Origin: Bradyrhizobium forestalis | GTDB taxonomy: Bacteria > Pseudomonadota > Alphaproteobacteria > Rhizobiales > Xanthobacteraceae | Assembly: GCF_002795245.1 (NCBI RefSeq) | Contig: NZ_PGVG01000011.1 | Location: 124,001-188,000, forward strand | Direction of reading: 5' to 3' | DNA: 64,000 bases | Shown here: positions 44,177 to 53,685 of the stretch, piece after piece | How positions within the stretch are numbered: position 1 is the first letter of the stretch | Layout of the letters: every line of letters starts with the position of its first letter | Position numbers and translations under genes: made by a program | Notes under the pieces: generated by a model | Seen by the model: only the letters and a program-made list of their open reading frames with translations | The model's database searches: none | Told to the model about the DNA's origin: nothing

Positions 44177-44652
44177 TGCGTCACATCCTTCATCTTTACG
44201 GGCGAGCCAGTAGCAGCCCGGCCCCATTGGTCCTGCATCAGGGTCTAGCACCGCCACCGGACGGGTGCGACCTGATCCTGTCCCTTCCTTAGTGCATCCA
44301 CGGGCGGAATAAAGCCGTCCCCGACCGCACGCGCCTGGATTTGGGCTCTCCCGGCCCAAATGCCGCGTCTTGTGCCCTGCCGCCCCTGGACAGCCCGATG
44401 AAGGTCGGGCATCGGGCGCCCGCTTCATATGGACAGAAGCTCATCCTGGGCATCCTGGATCGCAACCCCTTGATTGTGGCGGCCGCAGCGGCCAGAACCG
44501 GTGCAATTGCCATCCGAGGACGCGCGTGGAGGACCCGGCCTGCTGCCAACCCGGGCCGAAGCTGTCAGGGGCAGGCTGCTGGGGACGAAGGATTTCGCGA
44601 TGGACGTGATCAGGATCACCGGCATCGAGCCGGCGCAACAGCGTCAGGCCGG
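44177..44652. other. 476-bp gap before tupB
   Basis: No recognised gene lies here. A plus-strand frame (44474-44656) ends in an ATGA overlap with the permease start, but its product matches nothing I know, and its coding status is doubtful. Promoters for both neighbours should be here. Confidence 0.4.
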
Positions 44653-45351
44653 ATGAACGATTTCGCACGATCCATCGGTGCCGCCTTCACGCTGATCGGC
44701 GAGGCCGACGCCGAGCTGCTGGGCATCGTCGCATTGTCGGTCCGGGTCAGCCTGACCGCCAGCATCGTCGCGCTCCTGATCGGCGCGCCGTTCGGGGCCC
44801 TGCTTGCGATCACCCGTTTCCGGGGACGTCAGGTCATCATCATTTTGACCAATGCGCTGCTCGGCCTTCCGCCGGTCGTGGTCGGGCTCGCCCTCTATCT
44901 TCTGCTGTCGCGGTCCGGCCCGCTCGGGGCGGCGGGCTTGTTGTTCACGCCGGGCGCCATGGTGATCGCGCAGACGCTGCTGGCCACGCCGATCGTGGTG
45001 GCGCTGGTGCACCGGCCGGCAAGTCTGCTGTGGGCGGAGTATGGCGACCTGGCGCGGATCGACGGATTGTCGGCCCTGCGCAGTATGGCCCTCCTGTTCG
45101 CGCTCGGCCGGACCTCGTTGCTGACGGCCTTTCTCGCGGCGTTCGGCCGCGCCATTGCGGAAGTCGGTGCCATCATCATCGTCGGCGGCAACATCCGCGG
45201 CTTCACCCGCACGATGACGACAGCGATCGCTCTGGAAACCAGCAAAGGCGACCTGCCGCTGGCACTCGGACTCGGACTGATCCTGCTCGCACTCAGCGTC
45301 GCGGTGTCGACCGTCGCCTTCGTGCTAGTGGGACGCGTTGGGGAAAAATAG
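44653..45351 (+). CDS. tupB: Tungstate/molybdate ABC permease TupB-like
   Basis: The 232-residue membrane protein has about five or six transmembrane segments and the conserved permease loop around GDLARIDGLSALRSM and AFGRAIAEVGAIIIVGGNIRGFTRT, which is typical of tungstate permeases. It works with TupA (45325-46134). Its 3' end overlaps the convergent tupA by 27 bp on the opposite strand. No ATPase subunit (tupC) is present nearby, so a shared or distant ATPase is needed. Confidence 0.85.
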   Translation: MNDFARSIGAAFTLIGEADAELLGIVALSVRVSLTASIVALLIGAPFGALLAITRFRGRQVIIILTNALLGLPPVVVGLALYLLLSRSGPLGAAGLLFTPGAMVIAQTLLATPIVVALVHRPASLLWAEYGDLARIDGLSALRSMALLFALGRTSLLTAFLAAFGRAIAEVGAIIIVGGNIRGFTRTMTTAIALETSKGDLPLALGLGLILLALSVAVSTVAFVLVGRVGEK

Positions 45352-46134
45352 CTGCTCGCCCCCGACCTTGTAGCCGGCTATCGCGTCCTGCCCCTTCGAC
45401 GAAACCAACCAGTCGATGAAAGCCTGCCCATCCTTCGCCTTCACGTTCGGATGCTTTTCTGGATTCACCAGCATGACGCCGTACTGGTTGAAGAGCCGCT
45501 TGTCACCCTCGGTCAGGATGGCGAGCTCGCCACGGTTCTTGAACGAGAGCCAGGTGCCGCGGTCCGACAGGAGGTAGGCGTTCGACGAGGAGGCCATGTT
45601 CAACGCTGGGCCCATGCCCTGGCCGATCTCCCGGTACCAATTGTCCTTGCCGGCGCTGAGGTCAACGCCAGCCTCTTTCCATAGCCTCAGCTCGGCCGCA
45701 TGCGTGCCGGACTTGTCGCCGCGTGAGATGAACGGCGCCTTCGCCGTTGCGATCTTGCGCAGCGCCTCGACCACATCCTTGCTGCCTGATATCCGCGCCG
45801 GATCGCTTCTGGGCCCGATGATGACGAAGTCGTTGTACATGACGTCGAAGCGCTTCACGCCCTGCCCTTCGGACATGAACTTGTCCTCGGCGGGCCTGTC
45901 ATGGACGAACACCACATCGGCATCCCCGCGCCGTCCGATATCCAGCGCCTGGCCGGTGCCGACGGCGACGACCTTCACGCTGATGCCCTCGGCCTTCGCG
46001 AACAGCGGCAGCAAATGGCCGAACAGTCCGGATTGTTCCGTTGAGGTGGTCGAAGCCACGGTGATGGTGCGGTCCTGTGCGAATGCGATGGTGGACCAGA
46101 GCAGAACCGCTCCGATGGTGGCAAGCTTCCTCAT
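45325..46134 (-). CDS. tupA: Tungstate-binding periplasmic protein TupA-like
   Basis: The 269-residue protein has a signal peptide (LLWSTIAFAQD) and the TupA pattern: VASTTSTEQSGLFGHLLPLF with the oxyanion-binding TTSTE, then DADVVFVHDRPAEDKFM and ISRGDKSGTHAAE. It binds tungstate (or molybdate) for uptake. GGGAG precedes the ATG. It points towards tupB rather than lying in the same operon, which is unusual. Tungstate or molybdate supply would serve the molybdenum hydroxylases in the window. Confidence 0.9.
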   Translation of the reverse strand: MRKLATIGAVLLWSTIAFAQDRTITVASTTSTEQSGLFGHLLPLFAKAEGISVKVVAVGTGQALDIGRRGDADVVFVHDRPAEDKFMSEGQGVKRFDVMYNDFVIIGPRSDPARISGSKDVVEALRKIATAKAPFISRGDKSGTHAAELRLWKEAGVDLSAGKDNWYREIGQGMGPALNMASSSNAYLLSDRGTWLSFKNRGELAILTEGDKRLFNQYGVMLVNPEKHPNVKAKDGQAFIDWLVSSKGQDAIAGYKVGGEQLFFPNASH

Positions 46135-46419
46135 GCGCCGTGCTCCCCTAGACAATGACTGTCCTCAATAGCCACCGGCGACGACGACGGGAACCCCGAC
46201 CTTAGGCCGCAACGAGCGTTGATGCGAACGGCGGCAGGAACGTCGCCGGCGCATGCGAGTTGCCCAACGCGGGATGAAATTCACCCCGCAGAGTGGACGC
46301 GTGGATGTTCTGCAATTGGTCCTCCCTACATTGACACGGGTGTGACGGCCGGGGCAGGTTTTCACATTGCTGACGAATCAGCGATAGCCTCACGCCGAGT
46401 ACCTCTTGGACAACTCCCA

Positions 46420-47583
46420 GTGCTTTCGAGACTGATATCGTTGCTGCGCCGCATCCCTGCGGTGAACTGGGCGCTTACCCGATTTCGGCCCTGGCCGCAC
46501 AGCGGCAACATTGAGGTCGCACCGATCGCCGCAGACGCTTCGCCCGCCATCGCCGAAGACGTCGCGGGCACTGCTCAAGCTCCAATCTCCGAGATCCGCA
46601 CCGCCCCTGTCCGCGAAGAGGCTGATCTCGCCGCCACAGCTCCGGTCGCGGAAAATGACGAGACTGTGTCTGTCGTCGCGGAGAATCCGTCCGACGAAAT
46701 CCGTATCAGCGAAGACCCCTCTCCGGAGAGCGCGACGGAAATCGAGGCGCCCGCGACCGCAACAGTCACCGAGGAGGTGTCGGCTGCATCGGTCGACGCG
46801 GAGAATGGGCCAGTTGCGGATTCTGATCTCGCCATCACTGGCGAAGCATCGCCCGCTGGCACGCCCGCAGAAATCGATTCCGACGCCGCAGAAGAGGTTG
46901 TGGTTTCATCATCAGACGTCGCGACCGCTTCGACTGATGTTGCGGATGCCGTCATCGAGGCTGCCCTCTCGCCCAATGTTTCCGCCGAGATCGAAACGGT
47001 CGCCGTCGAAGCAGTCCCGGTCCTCCTCGGCGATGCCGAGAGCGTCGCGGCTAACGTTTCTAAAACCCGGACCGACAGCGAACCAGCGCTCGTCGTCGAG
47101 ATCGCGCCGGCCCCGGCAAACGATGTTCCGCTCGTCGCAGCCATTGCGACGGCGGCCAACGAGTCATCCGGCGGCGTCAGCGACATCGAGCCGGCTCCGG
47201 CTCTCGCGTCTCCTTCGCCAGAGATCCGCAGCGCGCCGAAAGCTCGCGCGAGAGCCACGGAACCCGTCGATCGCGCCGCGCTGATCCGGCAGCGCTGGGC
47301 GGAGAGCGGAATCAGAATGTGGAATCCGCGGCTTCACGGCACCGGCGAGGCCGCGCTGAACATCCAGGGAAGTGTCGGGCTGCTGCCGCCGGCGCCCGGC
47401 GAGACAATGCCGCGCTACGACAAGCTGGAATTCAAGATGCTCGGCGGACAGATCGTCTGCGAGGGCATCATCGTCGAGGCGCCCGTACAGGCGAGCCACC
47501 GGAGTTTCACAGGGTTCGTCGAGCCGCGGACTATCGAGCGGACCCGCGAGCCGATGCGGGAGCGCCAGGCCGTTCTCGCCTGA
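46420..47583 (+). CDS. Acidic low-complexity protein with conserved C-terminal segment
   Basis: The protein has about 387 residues if it starts at GTG 46420; an earlier ATG at 46222 would add 66 residues, and neither start has a good ribosome-binding site. After a short basic region (SRLISLLRRIPAVNWALTRF) comes a 240-residue Ala/Glu/Asp/Val/Ser-rich disordered region. A compact C-terminal segment (about residues 310-365) has MWNPRLHGTGEAALNIQG and LEFKMLGGQIVCEGIIVE. The last part looks conserved. I do not recognise the family. Confidence 0.6.
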   Translation: MLSRLISLLRRIPAVNWALTRFRPWPHSGNIEVAPIAADASPAIAEDVAGTAQAPISEIRTAPVREEADLAATAPVAENDETVSVVAENPSDEIRISEDPSPESATEIEAPATATVTEEVSAASVDAENGPVADSDLAITGEASPAGTPAEIDSDAAEEVVVSSSDVATASTDVADAVIEAALSPNVSAEIETVAVEAVPVLLGDAESVAANVSKTRTDSEPALVVEIAPAPANDVPLVAAIATAANESSGGVSDIEPAPALASPSPEIRSAPKARARATEPVDRAALIRQRWAESGIRMWNPRLHGTGEAALNIQGSVGLLPPAPGETMPRYDKLEFKMLGGQIVCEGIIVEAPVQASHRSFTGFVEPRTIERTREPMRERQAVLA

Positions 47584-47646
47584 TCCTTTCTTCTGCGACC
47601 ACTGTCGCAATGTGCTAGGCTGATGTCCCGACATGGGAGATCGCAT

Positions 47647-47919
47647 ATGCGCACAAGGCCATTGCTCTTCGTCGTGATCGCCTTTGCAATCTCACAGCCG
47701 GCGCTCGCCGCGGGCAAACGGCCGCATCATCTGGCGGCGCCCGCCACCGATCCGGCCGCACCCTACAAGGCCGATCGGCTCTCCTCCTCGCGCGGAGAGA
47801 CGATCCTCGACACGCCTGGCCAGACCACCGTGCTGACGCGGCAGGTCCTCGACGACAAGAAGGCAACCAGCCTTCGGGACGCCATGCGCTCGACCGCCGG
47901 CGTGACGATCGGACGCTAG
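47647..47919 (+). pseudogene. Truncated TonB-dependent siderophore receptor
   Basis: The 90-residue frame begins with a signal peptide (FAISQPALAAG) and then the start of a plug domain of ferric-siderophore receptors (ETILDTPGQTTVLTRQVLDDKKATSLRDAMR split here as residues about 49-80, ending STAGVTIGR). The stop TAG comes exactly where intact receptors continue with a GEGGN-type sequence. A full receptor has 650-800 residues, so this is a remnant. The next 400 bp hold no frame I can connect with certainty to the rest. Confidence 0.75.
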
Positions 47920-48326
47920 GCCTCGCGCACCACTTTCGGCCGCCCCCTGCAGTTGCCCGCGACGCCGGGCACGATGTAACTTGCACGGCGGTCGAGCCAC
48001 ACGACATCCGCGCCGTTTGAAACCGTACGGCGCCTGCATCGACGGCGCCCCTCACCTCCCAGCCGGCGGAAGGTGTACCGAGCACACCGGCTGACACGAT
48101 GGTTAGCAGATCGTAGCTGAGGTCATTGCGGGCGACTTGTGCCTGAGACGCACGCCCCTGCCGCCGGATATCCTTAACGGGACCTCACCAATGCACGCGG
48201 CCGGACGATCCTGACGTAGCGCGCAACCTGTGCTGGCCTTCCGCGCAAGACCCGGTCTAACGCGCCCTTTACCCGCGCCGTGCAAGATCGCCCACGTTTT
48301 CAGAGGGATCCGGGGCTCGTATTTCA
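47920..48326. other. 407-bp gap with decayed sequence
   Basis: No intact gene is seen between the receptor remnant and the GGDEF/EAL gene. The first 180 bases may be decayed receptor sequence, but I could not align them to a known part of such proteins by eye. Confidence 0.4.
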
Positions 48327-50336
48327 ATGCCTATTGCCGATTTGAAGTCTCATCTCGCCGCCGGAATGCAGTTGTTTCGCGTTCCCGCCGACAATCCAGA
48401 CCTGACGCGCGCGCAGTTCGATGCGTTCTCCAAGCAGATCCCGCTGCTCTACTTCATCCTCATCAGCAACACGATCGCCGTCGCCTACACCTACGTGAAC
48501 GTGGCGCCGGACTGGCTGACGATGATCGTGCCAAGCGTGTTGACCGTGCTCGCAGGCTTGCGAACCTATTGGTGGCTGCGACAGCGTCACCTGGTCCGCA
48601 GCGACGCCGACATCTTGCGCAACCTGCGCGCCACCAACTGGCTGACCTTGCCGATCGGCGCCGGATTCACCGCCTGGTCCTTCGCCCTCTACCCCTACGG
48701 CGATCCCTTTGCCAAGAGCCAGGTTGCCTTCTACATGGCGGTCACCGTGATCGGCTGCATCTTCTCGCTGATGCATCTGCGCTCGGCCGCGTTGATCGTG
48801 ACGTTGATCGTCGACCTGCCCTATGTGCTGTTCTTCTTCGCCACGGGCGAGCCGACGCTGAAGGCGATCGCGGTCAACAACCTCCTGGTTTCCGGCGCGA
48901 TGGTGACGGTGCTGTTCATCTACTATCGCGATTTCGCCGATCTCGTCGCCAGCCGCAAGTCGCTGCTGGCACAACAGGCGGCGACACAGGCGCTCTCGGA
49001 CGAGAACTTCCGCCTCGCCAATCTCGATTCCCTCACCGAGCTGCCGAACCGCCGCCGCTTCTTCGCCGAGCTCTCGAGCGCCTTCCCCGATGCCGAACGC
49101 CGGAATATTCGCGTCGCAGTCGGCATCATCGATCTCGACGGCTTCAAGCCGATCAACGACAATTACGGCCACTCGGTCGGCGATCGCGTCCTGATCGAGG
49201 CGGGCCGGCGTATCCGCGAGGTCTGCGAGGGCTTTGGCCCACAGCGGGTGGAGTTTGCCCGGCTCGGCGGCGACGAGTTCGGCCTCGTCGTGTGCGGCGA
49301 CCCCGACGAGATGGATCTGATGCGGCTCGGCGACCGCATCGGCGGCCAGGTCAAGCTGCCTTACCAGCTCGACACCGCCCATACCGGACTGTCGTGCTCG
49401 ATCGGATTCGCATTGTTTCCGGACTCCTCGACGACGTCGGAAGCGCTCTATGAGTGCGCCGACTACTCGCTCTATCACGCCAAGCGTCACCTGCGCGGCC
49501 GAACCGTGATCTTTTCGAGCGAGCTCGAGGCCGAGATCCGCAGTCGCGGCGTCATCGAGAATCTGCTGCGCACTGCCGATTTCAACACCGAGATGGATTT
49601 GGTGTTCCAGCCGATCGTCGACGCCATGAGCGAGCACACCGCCGGCTTCGAGGTGCTGGCGCGCTGGCGCAGCGCCCGTCTCGGCCTGGTCTCGCCGGCC
49701 GATTTCATTCCGGCCGCCGAGCGCATCGGCTTGATCCGGCCGCTGACGCAGGCGCTGTTGGTTCGCGCGCTCACCATCGCCAAGACATGGCCCGATCACA
49801 TCCGCATCTCGTTCAACCTCTCGGCGCACGACGTCTGCGCGGCGGAGGGCATTTTGCCGCTGATCTCAATCATCGACAGGAGTGGGCTGCCGCCACACCG
49901 GATCGACTTCGAGATCACCGAGACCGCCGTCACCTTCGACTTCGTGCGCGCACAACAATCGATCGCGACGCTGAAGGCGATGGGTTGCGGCATTTCGCTG
50001 GACGATTTCGGCACCGGCTATTCGTCGCTGAGCCACGTGCACCGCCTGCCACTCGACAAGATCAAGGTCGACCGTAGCTTCGTTTCCGACATCAACGAGA
50101 ATCCCGTCAGCCACAAGATCATCAAATCGCTCACGGGCCTGTGCGACGACATGGAGATCGCCTGCGTCGTCGAGGGCGTCGAGACCCGCGCCCAGCTCGA
50201 CAGCCTGCGCCGCCTGGGGTGCGACTTCATCCAGGGCTATTATTTTGCCAAGCCAATGCCGGCGGATGCGATTGGCGACTATCTGGCGAAGGAAGGCCAG
50301 CGCCTCGACGGCACCGGGGCCAAGGTCGTGGCCTGA
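48327..50336 (+). CDS. GGDEF/EAL cyclic-di-GMP protein
   Basis: The 669-residue inner-membrane protein has about five or six transmembrane segments in residues 35-215, a short coiled link (KSLLAQQAATQALSDENFRLANLDSLTELPNRR start of the cyclase domain) and a diguanylate cyclase domain with intact RLGGDEFG. A phosphodiesterase domain follows with EVLARW in place of EALLRW, ITETAVTF, DDFGTGYSSLSHVHRLPLDKIKVDRSF and EGVETRAQ. Both catalytic sites look usable, because the EAL Glu is kept. It makes and/or breaks down cyclic-di-GMP. No sensory domain I can name is present. It is a single gene. Confidence 0.92.
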   Translation: MPIADLKSHLAAGMQLFRVPADNPDLTRAQFDAFSKQIPLLYFILISNTIAVAYTYVNVAPDWLTMIVPSVLTVLAGLRTYWWLRQRHLVRSDADILRNLRATNWLTLPIGAGFTAWSFALYPYGDPFAKSQVAFYMAVTVIGCIFSLMHLRSAALIVTLIVDLPYVLFFFATGEPTLKAIAVNNLLVSGAMVTVLFIYYRDFADLVASRKSLLAQQAATQALSDENFRLANLDSLTELPNRRRFFAELSSAFPDAERRNIRVAVGIIDLDGFKPINDNYGHSVGDRVLIEAGRRIREVCEGFGPQRVEFARLGGDEFGLVVCGDPDEMDLMRLGDRIGGQVKLPYQLDTAHTGLSCSIGFALFPDSSTTSEALYECADYSLYHAKRHLRGRTVIFSSELEAEIRSRGVIENLLRTADFNTEMDLVFQPIVDAMSEHTAGFEVLARWRSARLGLVSPADFIPAAERIGLIRPLTQALLVRALTIAKTWPDHIRISFNLSAHDVCAAEGILPLISIIDRSGLPPHRIDFEITETAVTFDFVRAQQSIATLKAMGCGISLDDFGTGYSSLSHVHRLPLDKIKVDRSFVSDINENPVSHKIIKSLTGLCDDMEIACVVEGVETRAQLDSLRRLGCDFIQGYYFAKPMPADAIGDYLAKEGQRLDGTGAKVVA

Positions 50337-50338
50337 CG

Positions 50339-51058
50339 TCAGACCGCGCAGTAGCGCTCCTGAATGTCCTTGTCCGCGAGCAGCGCCGCCGCGCTGCTTT
50401 GATGCACGACCTCGCCTTGATCCATGATGACGGCGCGATCGGCGAGCCGCAGCGCCCATTCGACGTTCTGCTCGACCAGCAGCAGCGTCTTGCCCTCATC
50501 GCGCAGGCGGCGAAACAGCACACCCATCTCCTCGACGAGGACGGGCATGATGCCCTCAGATGGCTCGTCGAGCAGGATCATCTTGGGCTTTGCGATCAGC
50601 GCGCGCGCGATCGCCAGCATCTGCTGCTCGCCACCGGAGAGCGTCACGCCTTCCTGATCGAGCCGCTCCTTCAGGCGCGGGAAGGTTTCAGCGATCTCGT
50701 CGATGGCCGCGCGCTCCTCGATCTCGCTGCCCGCGGCGACGAGACCAAGCCGCAGATTTTCGCGCACAGACAAGCCGGGCACGATGCGCCGCTCCTCGGG
50801 CACGTAAGCGAGGCCGAGATGGAAGCGCTGGTGGGCGCGCAGCGGCAGCAGCTCCCTGCCCGCGAAGCTGACGCGGCCCGTCGCCTTCGGCATTAGGCCC
50901 ATCATCGCCCGCAGCGTGGTGGTCTTGCCGGCGCCATTGCGGCCGACGAGCGCGACCACCTCGCCCTCGTTCACGTGCAGGGCAATGCCGTGGAGAATAT
51001 GGCTCGCGCCATACCAGGCGTGGAGGTCCTCGATTTCGAGCAATGCGGTTTCAGCCAT
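50339..51058 (-). CDS. livF: Branched-chain-type ABC ATPase LivF
   Basis: The 239-residue ATPase has Walker A GRNGAGKTT, signature LSGGEQQML, Walker B MILLDEP and the LivF-type ending (VEQNVEWALRLADRAVIMDQG). Its ATG overlaps the livG stop by eight bases. It is the last gene of a minus-strand operon that starts with the molybdenum hydroxylase. The substrate is unlikely to be a simple amino acid, given this context. Confidence 0.92.
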   Translation of the reverse strand: MAETALLEIEDLHAWYGASHILHGIALHVNEGEVVALVGRNGAGKTTTLRAMMGLMPKATGRVSFAGRELLPLRAHQRFHLGLAYVPEERRIVPGLSVRENLRLGLVAAGSEIEERAAIDEIAETFPRLKERLDQEGVTLSGGEQQMLAIARALIAKPKMILLDEPSEGIMPVLVEEMGVLFRRLRDEGKTLLLVEQNVEWALRLADRAVIMDQGEVVHQSSAAALLADKDIQERYCAV

Positions 51059-51806
51059 AGCCTTCACTCTGTCCGAGATAGACCCGGCGGACTTCCGGGT
51101 TGCTCCTGATCTCGTCCGGCGCGCCGTCGGCAAGCAGGCGGCCGTGATGCAGTACGACGACGCGCTTGCTGAGCCCCAGCACCATCTTCATCTTGTGCTC
51201 CACCAGGAGCACGGTGCGCTTGTCGGCGAGGCGCTCCAGCAGAGCGACCATGTCCTTGGTCTCTTCCGGCCCCATGCCGGCGGTCGGTTCGTCCAGCAGT
51301 AGCAATTCCGGCTCGGAGACCAATGCGACCGCGATCTCCAGCGCGCGCTGCTGGCCATGCGACAGGAACTTCGCCAATCCGCTCCGCCTGGCCAGCAGCC
51401 CGACTGCGTCGAGTGCGGCGTCCGCGCGCGCATCCAGTTCAACCATCCGGGCGCGGTTGCGCCAGATGTCATAACTCACGATCAGCGCCTGGGCCGCCAC
51501 GCGCACGTTCTCGTGCACCGACAGGTCCGGAAAGATGTTCGTGATCTGGTAGGAGCGCGAGATGCCCTGATGCACGAAGCGATGCTGCGGCAGGCCATTC
51601 AGCTCGCGGCCCTTGAAGTGCAGCTTGCCTGAGGTCGGGGTCAGCGCGCCCGAGAGAATGTTGAAGAACGTGCTCTTGCCGGCGCCGTTGGGCCCGATGA
51701 TCGAAGTCAACTGTCCCGCCGCAAAGGACACGGTAATGCCTTCGAGCGCGACGAAGCCGCCAAAGCGTTTGCCGATCCCCTCGGCGCGAAGCAATTCGCC
51801 TGTCAT
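51051..51806 (-). CDS. livG: Branched-chain-type ABC ATPase LivG
   Basis: The 251-residue ATPase has Walker A GPNGAGKST, LSHGQQRAL as signature, Walker B LLLLDEPTAGMGPEE and the LivG-specific VEHKMKMVLGLSKRVVVLHHG. The ATG overlaps the livM stop (ATGA). It energises uptake with LivF. Confidence 0.92.
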   Translation of the reverse strand: MTGELLRAEGIGKRFGGFVALEGITVSFAAGQLTSIIGPNGAGKSTFFNILSGALTPTSGKLHFKGRELNGLPQHRFVHQGISRSYQITNIFPDLSVHENVRVAAQALIVSYDIWRNRARMVELDARADAALDAVGLLARRSGLAKFLSHGQQRALEIAVALVSEPELLLLDEPTAGMGPEETKDMVALLERLADKRTVLLVEHKMKMVLGLSKRVVVLHHGRLLADGAPDEIRSNPEVRRVYLGQSEGYG

Positions 51807-52801
51807 CGCCGCGCCTTTCCGCTGTCGAGGGCATCGAGCAGCGTTCCCCAGATGCCCTTGGGCAGGAACAGCACGAACAGCACGAAGATCGCGCCGACGA
51901 AGATTTGCCAATGCGGCGTCCAGAGCGAGATGACGTCCTCCAGGATCAGGAAGCTGGCGGCACCAACGAAGGGCCCGAAGAAGCTGCGGGCGCCGCCGAG
52001 CAGCACCATCATCACGATCATTCCGGAGGTCTGGTAGTGCAGGATGTCCAGCGGCACGATCGACAGATGCAGCGCCAACATGCAGCCGCCGAGCGATGAG
52101 ATCGCGCCCGACAGCATGAACACGACCAGCTTGCTGCGTTCGACGTCATAGCCGCAGGCCCGTGCGCGCTGCTCATTCTCGCGGACCGCCTCGATGACGG
52201 CCCCGAACGGGGAATTCAGGATGCGGGACTGGAACCACATCGCCAGCGCCGCAAAGGCCATCAGCACGTAGTATTTGTTGATGGGATCGAGGAAATTGAC
52301 CTGAAGGCCGAACAGATTGATGCGGTCGACCGTGAAGCCGCGCAAGCCGTTCTCACCGCCGGTGAAGGAGGCTGCCTGAAGCGCGACGTAGTAGACGAGT
52401 TGCGCCAAGGCGAGCGTCACCATGGAGAAGTAGATGCCGCGGGTGCGCGTCGAGACGATGCCGATTGCGGCGGCGAGGCAAGTGCTGAGAAGTACGGCGA
52501 TCGGGACCGCAGCGAACCAGGGCACGCCGTAGCGGCCGATCGCGATGCCGGTGAAGTAGGCGCCGGAGCCGAAGAACGCTGCCTGACCGAACGACAGCAG
52601 CCCGGTGTAGCCGAACAGCAGATTGTAACCCATCACCACGACGCCGTAGATCAGGACGTTGACGGCCAGCGCCTTGGACGGCAGCAGCCAGGGCAGCACG
52701 GCCAGCACGGCGATGGAGAGCAGCACGCGGTGGTCGAGCAGCCAGGCGAGCCCGCTGGAGGCAGGTTTGGCGACCGCTTCGCCGCTCGATGGTCCCGTCA
52801 C
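51803..52801 (-). CDS. livM: Branched-chain-type ABC permease LivM
   Basis: The 332-residue permease starts with GTG after GGGAGGA, overlapping the livH stop (GTGA). About nine membrane segments are seen, with GYTGLLSFGQAAFFGSGAY and AVRENEQRARACGYDVERSKLVVFMLSG, the conserved cytoplasmic loop of LivM proteins. It pairs with LivH. Longer in-frame extensions upstream are not believed, because they run through livH. Confidence 0.9.
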   Translation of the reverse strand: MTGPSSGEAVAKPASSGLAWLLDHRVLLSIAVLAVLPWLLPSKALAVNVLIYGVVVMGYNLLFGYTGLLSFGQAAFFGSGAYFTGIAIGRYGVPWFAAVPIAVLLSTCLAAAIGIVSTRTRGIYFSMVTLALAQLVYYVALQAASFTGGENGLRGFTVDRINLFGLQVNFLDPINKYYVLMAFAALAMWFQSRILNSPFGAVIEAVRENEQRARACGYDVERSKLVVFMLSGAISSLGGCMLALHLSIVPLDILHYQTSGMIVMMVLLGGARSFFGPFVGAASFLILEDVISLWTPHWQIFVGAIFVLFVLFLPKGIWGTLLDALDSGKARR

Positions 52802-53673
52802 GCCGTCCTCCCTCTCACACCGAACAGGCCTTGCGGACGGATCAGCAGCACCACCGCCATCAGCGCGAACATGACGATGGTCGCCATCTCCGGCGCGAAC
52901 AGCGCCACCATGCTGATGGAAATGCCGACCATGAGGCCGGCGACGACCGCGCCAACGATCGAGCCGAGGCCGCCAATCACGGTCACCACGAAGGCTTCCG
53001 CCAGAACCAGCGAGCCCATCTCCGGATTGACGCTCCGCATAGGTCCCGCGAGCACGCCGCCGAGCGCGGCGAGACCAACACCAAGGCCGAAGATCGCAAG
53101 CCAAACGCGGCCGATATCGACGCCGAGCACCTGCATGATGGTCGGATCGCGCGCGCCGGCGCGCACGATCAGGCCGACGCGGGTCTTCTCCAGCGTCAGC
53201 CAGAGCACCAGCAGCACAACCGCCACCAGCATGATGACGAACAGGCGGTAGCGCGGGAAGAAGCCGATACCGAGATCGAGCACGCCGATCAGCTGCGGCG
53301 GGGTTGGAAACGGAATGCCGTCGCTGCCGAACACGATGCGGACGCCCTCGACCAGGATGTAGCTGAGGCCGAAGGTCAGCAGCAGCGGATCGTCGATCGA
53401 GCGTCCGTAAAGTCTCCGGATCAGGACGAACTCGATCAGCATGCCGAAGGCGCCGATCAGGATGGGAGCCAGAAGCAATCCCCACCAGAAGCTTCCGGTG
53501 AGCGATGCCAGATACAGCCCCGCATAGGCCCCGATCATGAACAGCGCACCATGAGCGAAATTCACCACGCCGAGCATGCCGAACACGATCGTCAGCCCAA
53601 GCGCAGTGATCACCAGGACCGCCCCAAGGGCGATCCCGGAGAGAAGCTGCATGATGATCAGCGACAGGTCCAT
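52798..53673 (-). CDS. livH: Branched-chain-type ABC permease LivH
   Basis: The 291-residue permease has about eight membrane segments, the N-terminal GMLGVVNFAHGALFMIGAY of LivH proteins and TRVGLIVRAGARDPTIMQVLGVDI as cytoplasmic loop. It starts 12 bases after the binding-protein stop. Its stop overlaps the GTG of livM. Confidence 0.92.
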   Translation of the reverse strand: MDLSLIIMQLLSGIALGAVLVITALGLTIVFGMLGVVNFAHGALFMIGAYAGLYLASLTGSFWWGLLLAPILIGAFGMLIEFVLIRRLYGRSIDDPLLLTFGLSYILVEGVRIVFGSDGIPFPTPPQLIGVLDLGIGFFPRYRLFVIMLVAVVLLVLWLTLEKTRVGLIVRAGARDPTIMQVLGVDIGRVWLAIFGLGVGLAALGGVLAGPMRSVNPEMGSLVLAEAFVVTVIGGLGSIVGAVVAGLMVGISISMVALFAPEMATIVMFALMAVVLLIRPQGLFGVRGRTA

Positions 53674-53685
53674 CGTGACAGGGCT

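Noticed and set aside
42662..44248. 528-codon open frame opposite the haemoglobin and dehydrogenase genes
   Set aside because: It spans two real minus-strand genes and their gap, and its product is Arg/Asp-rich without any motif.
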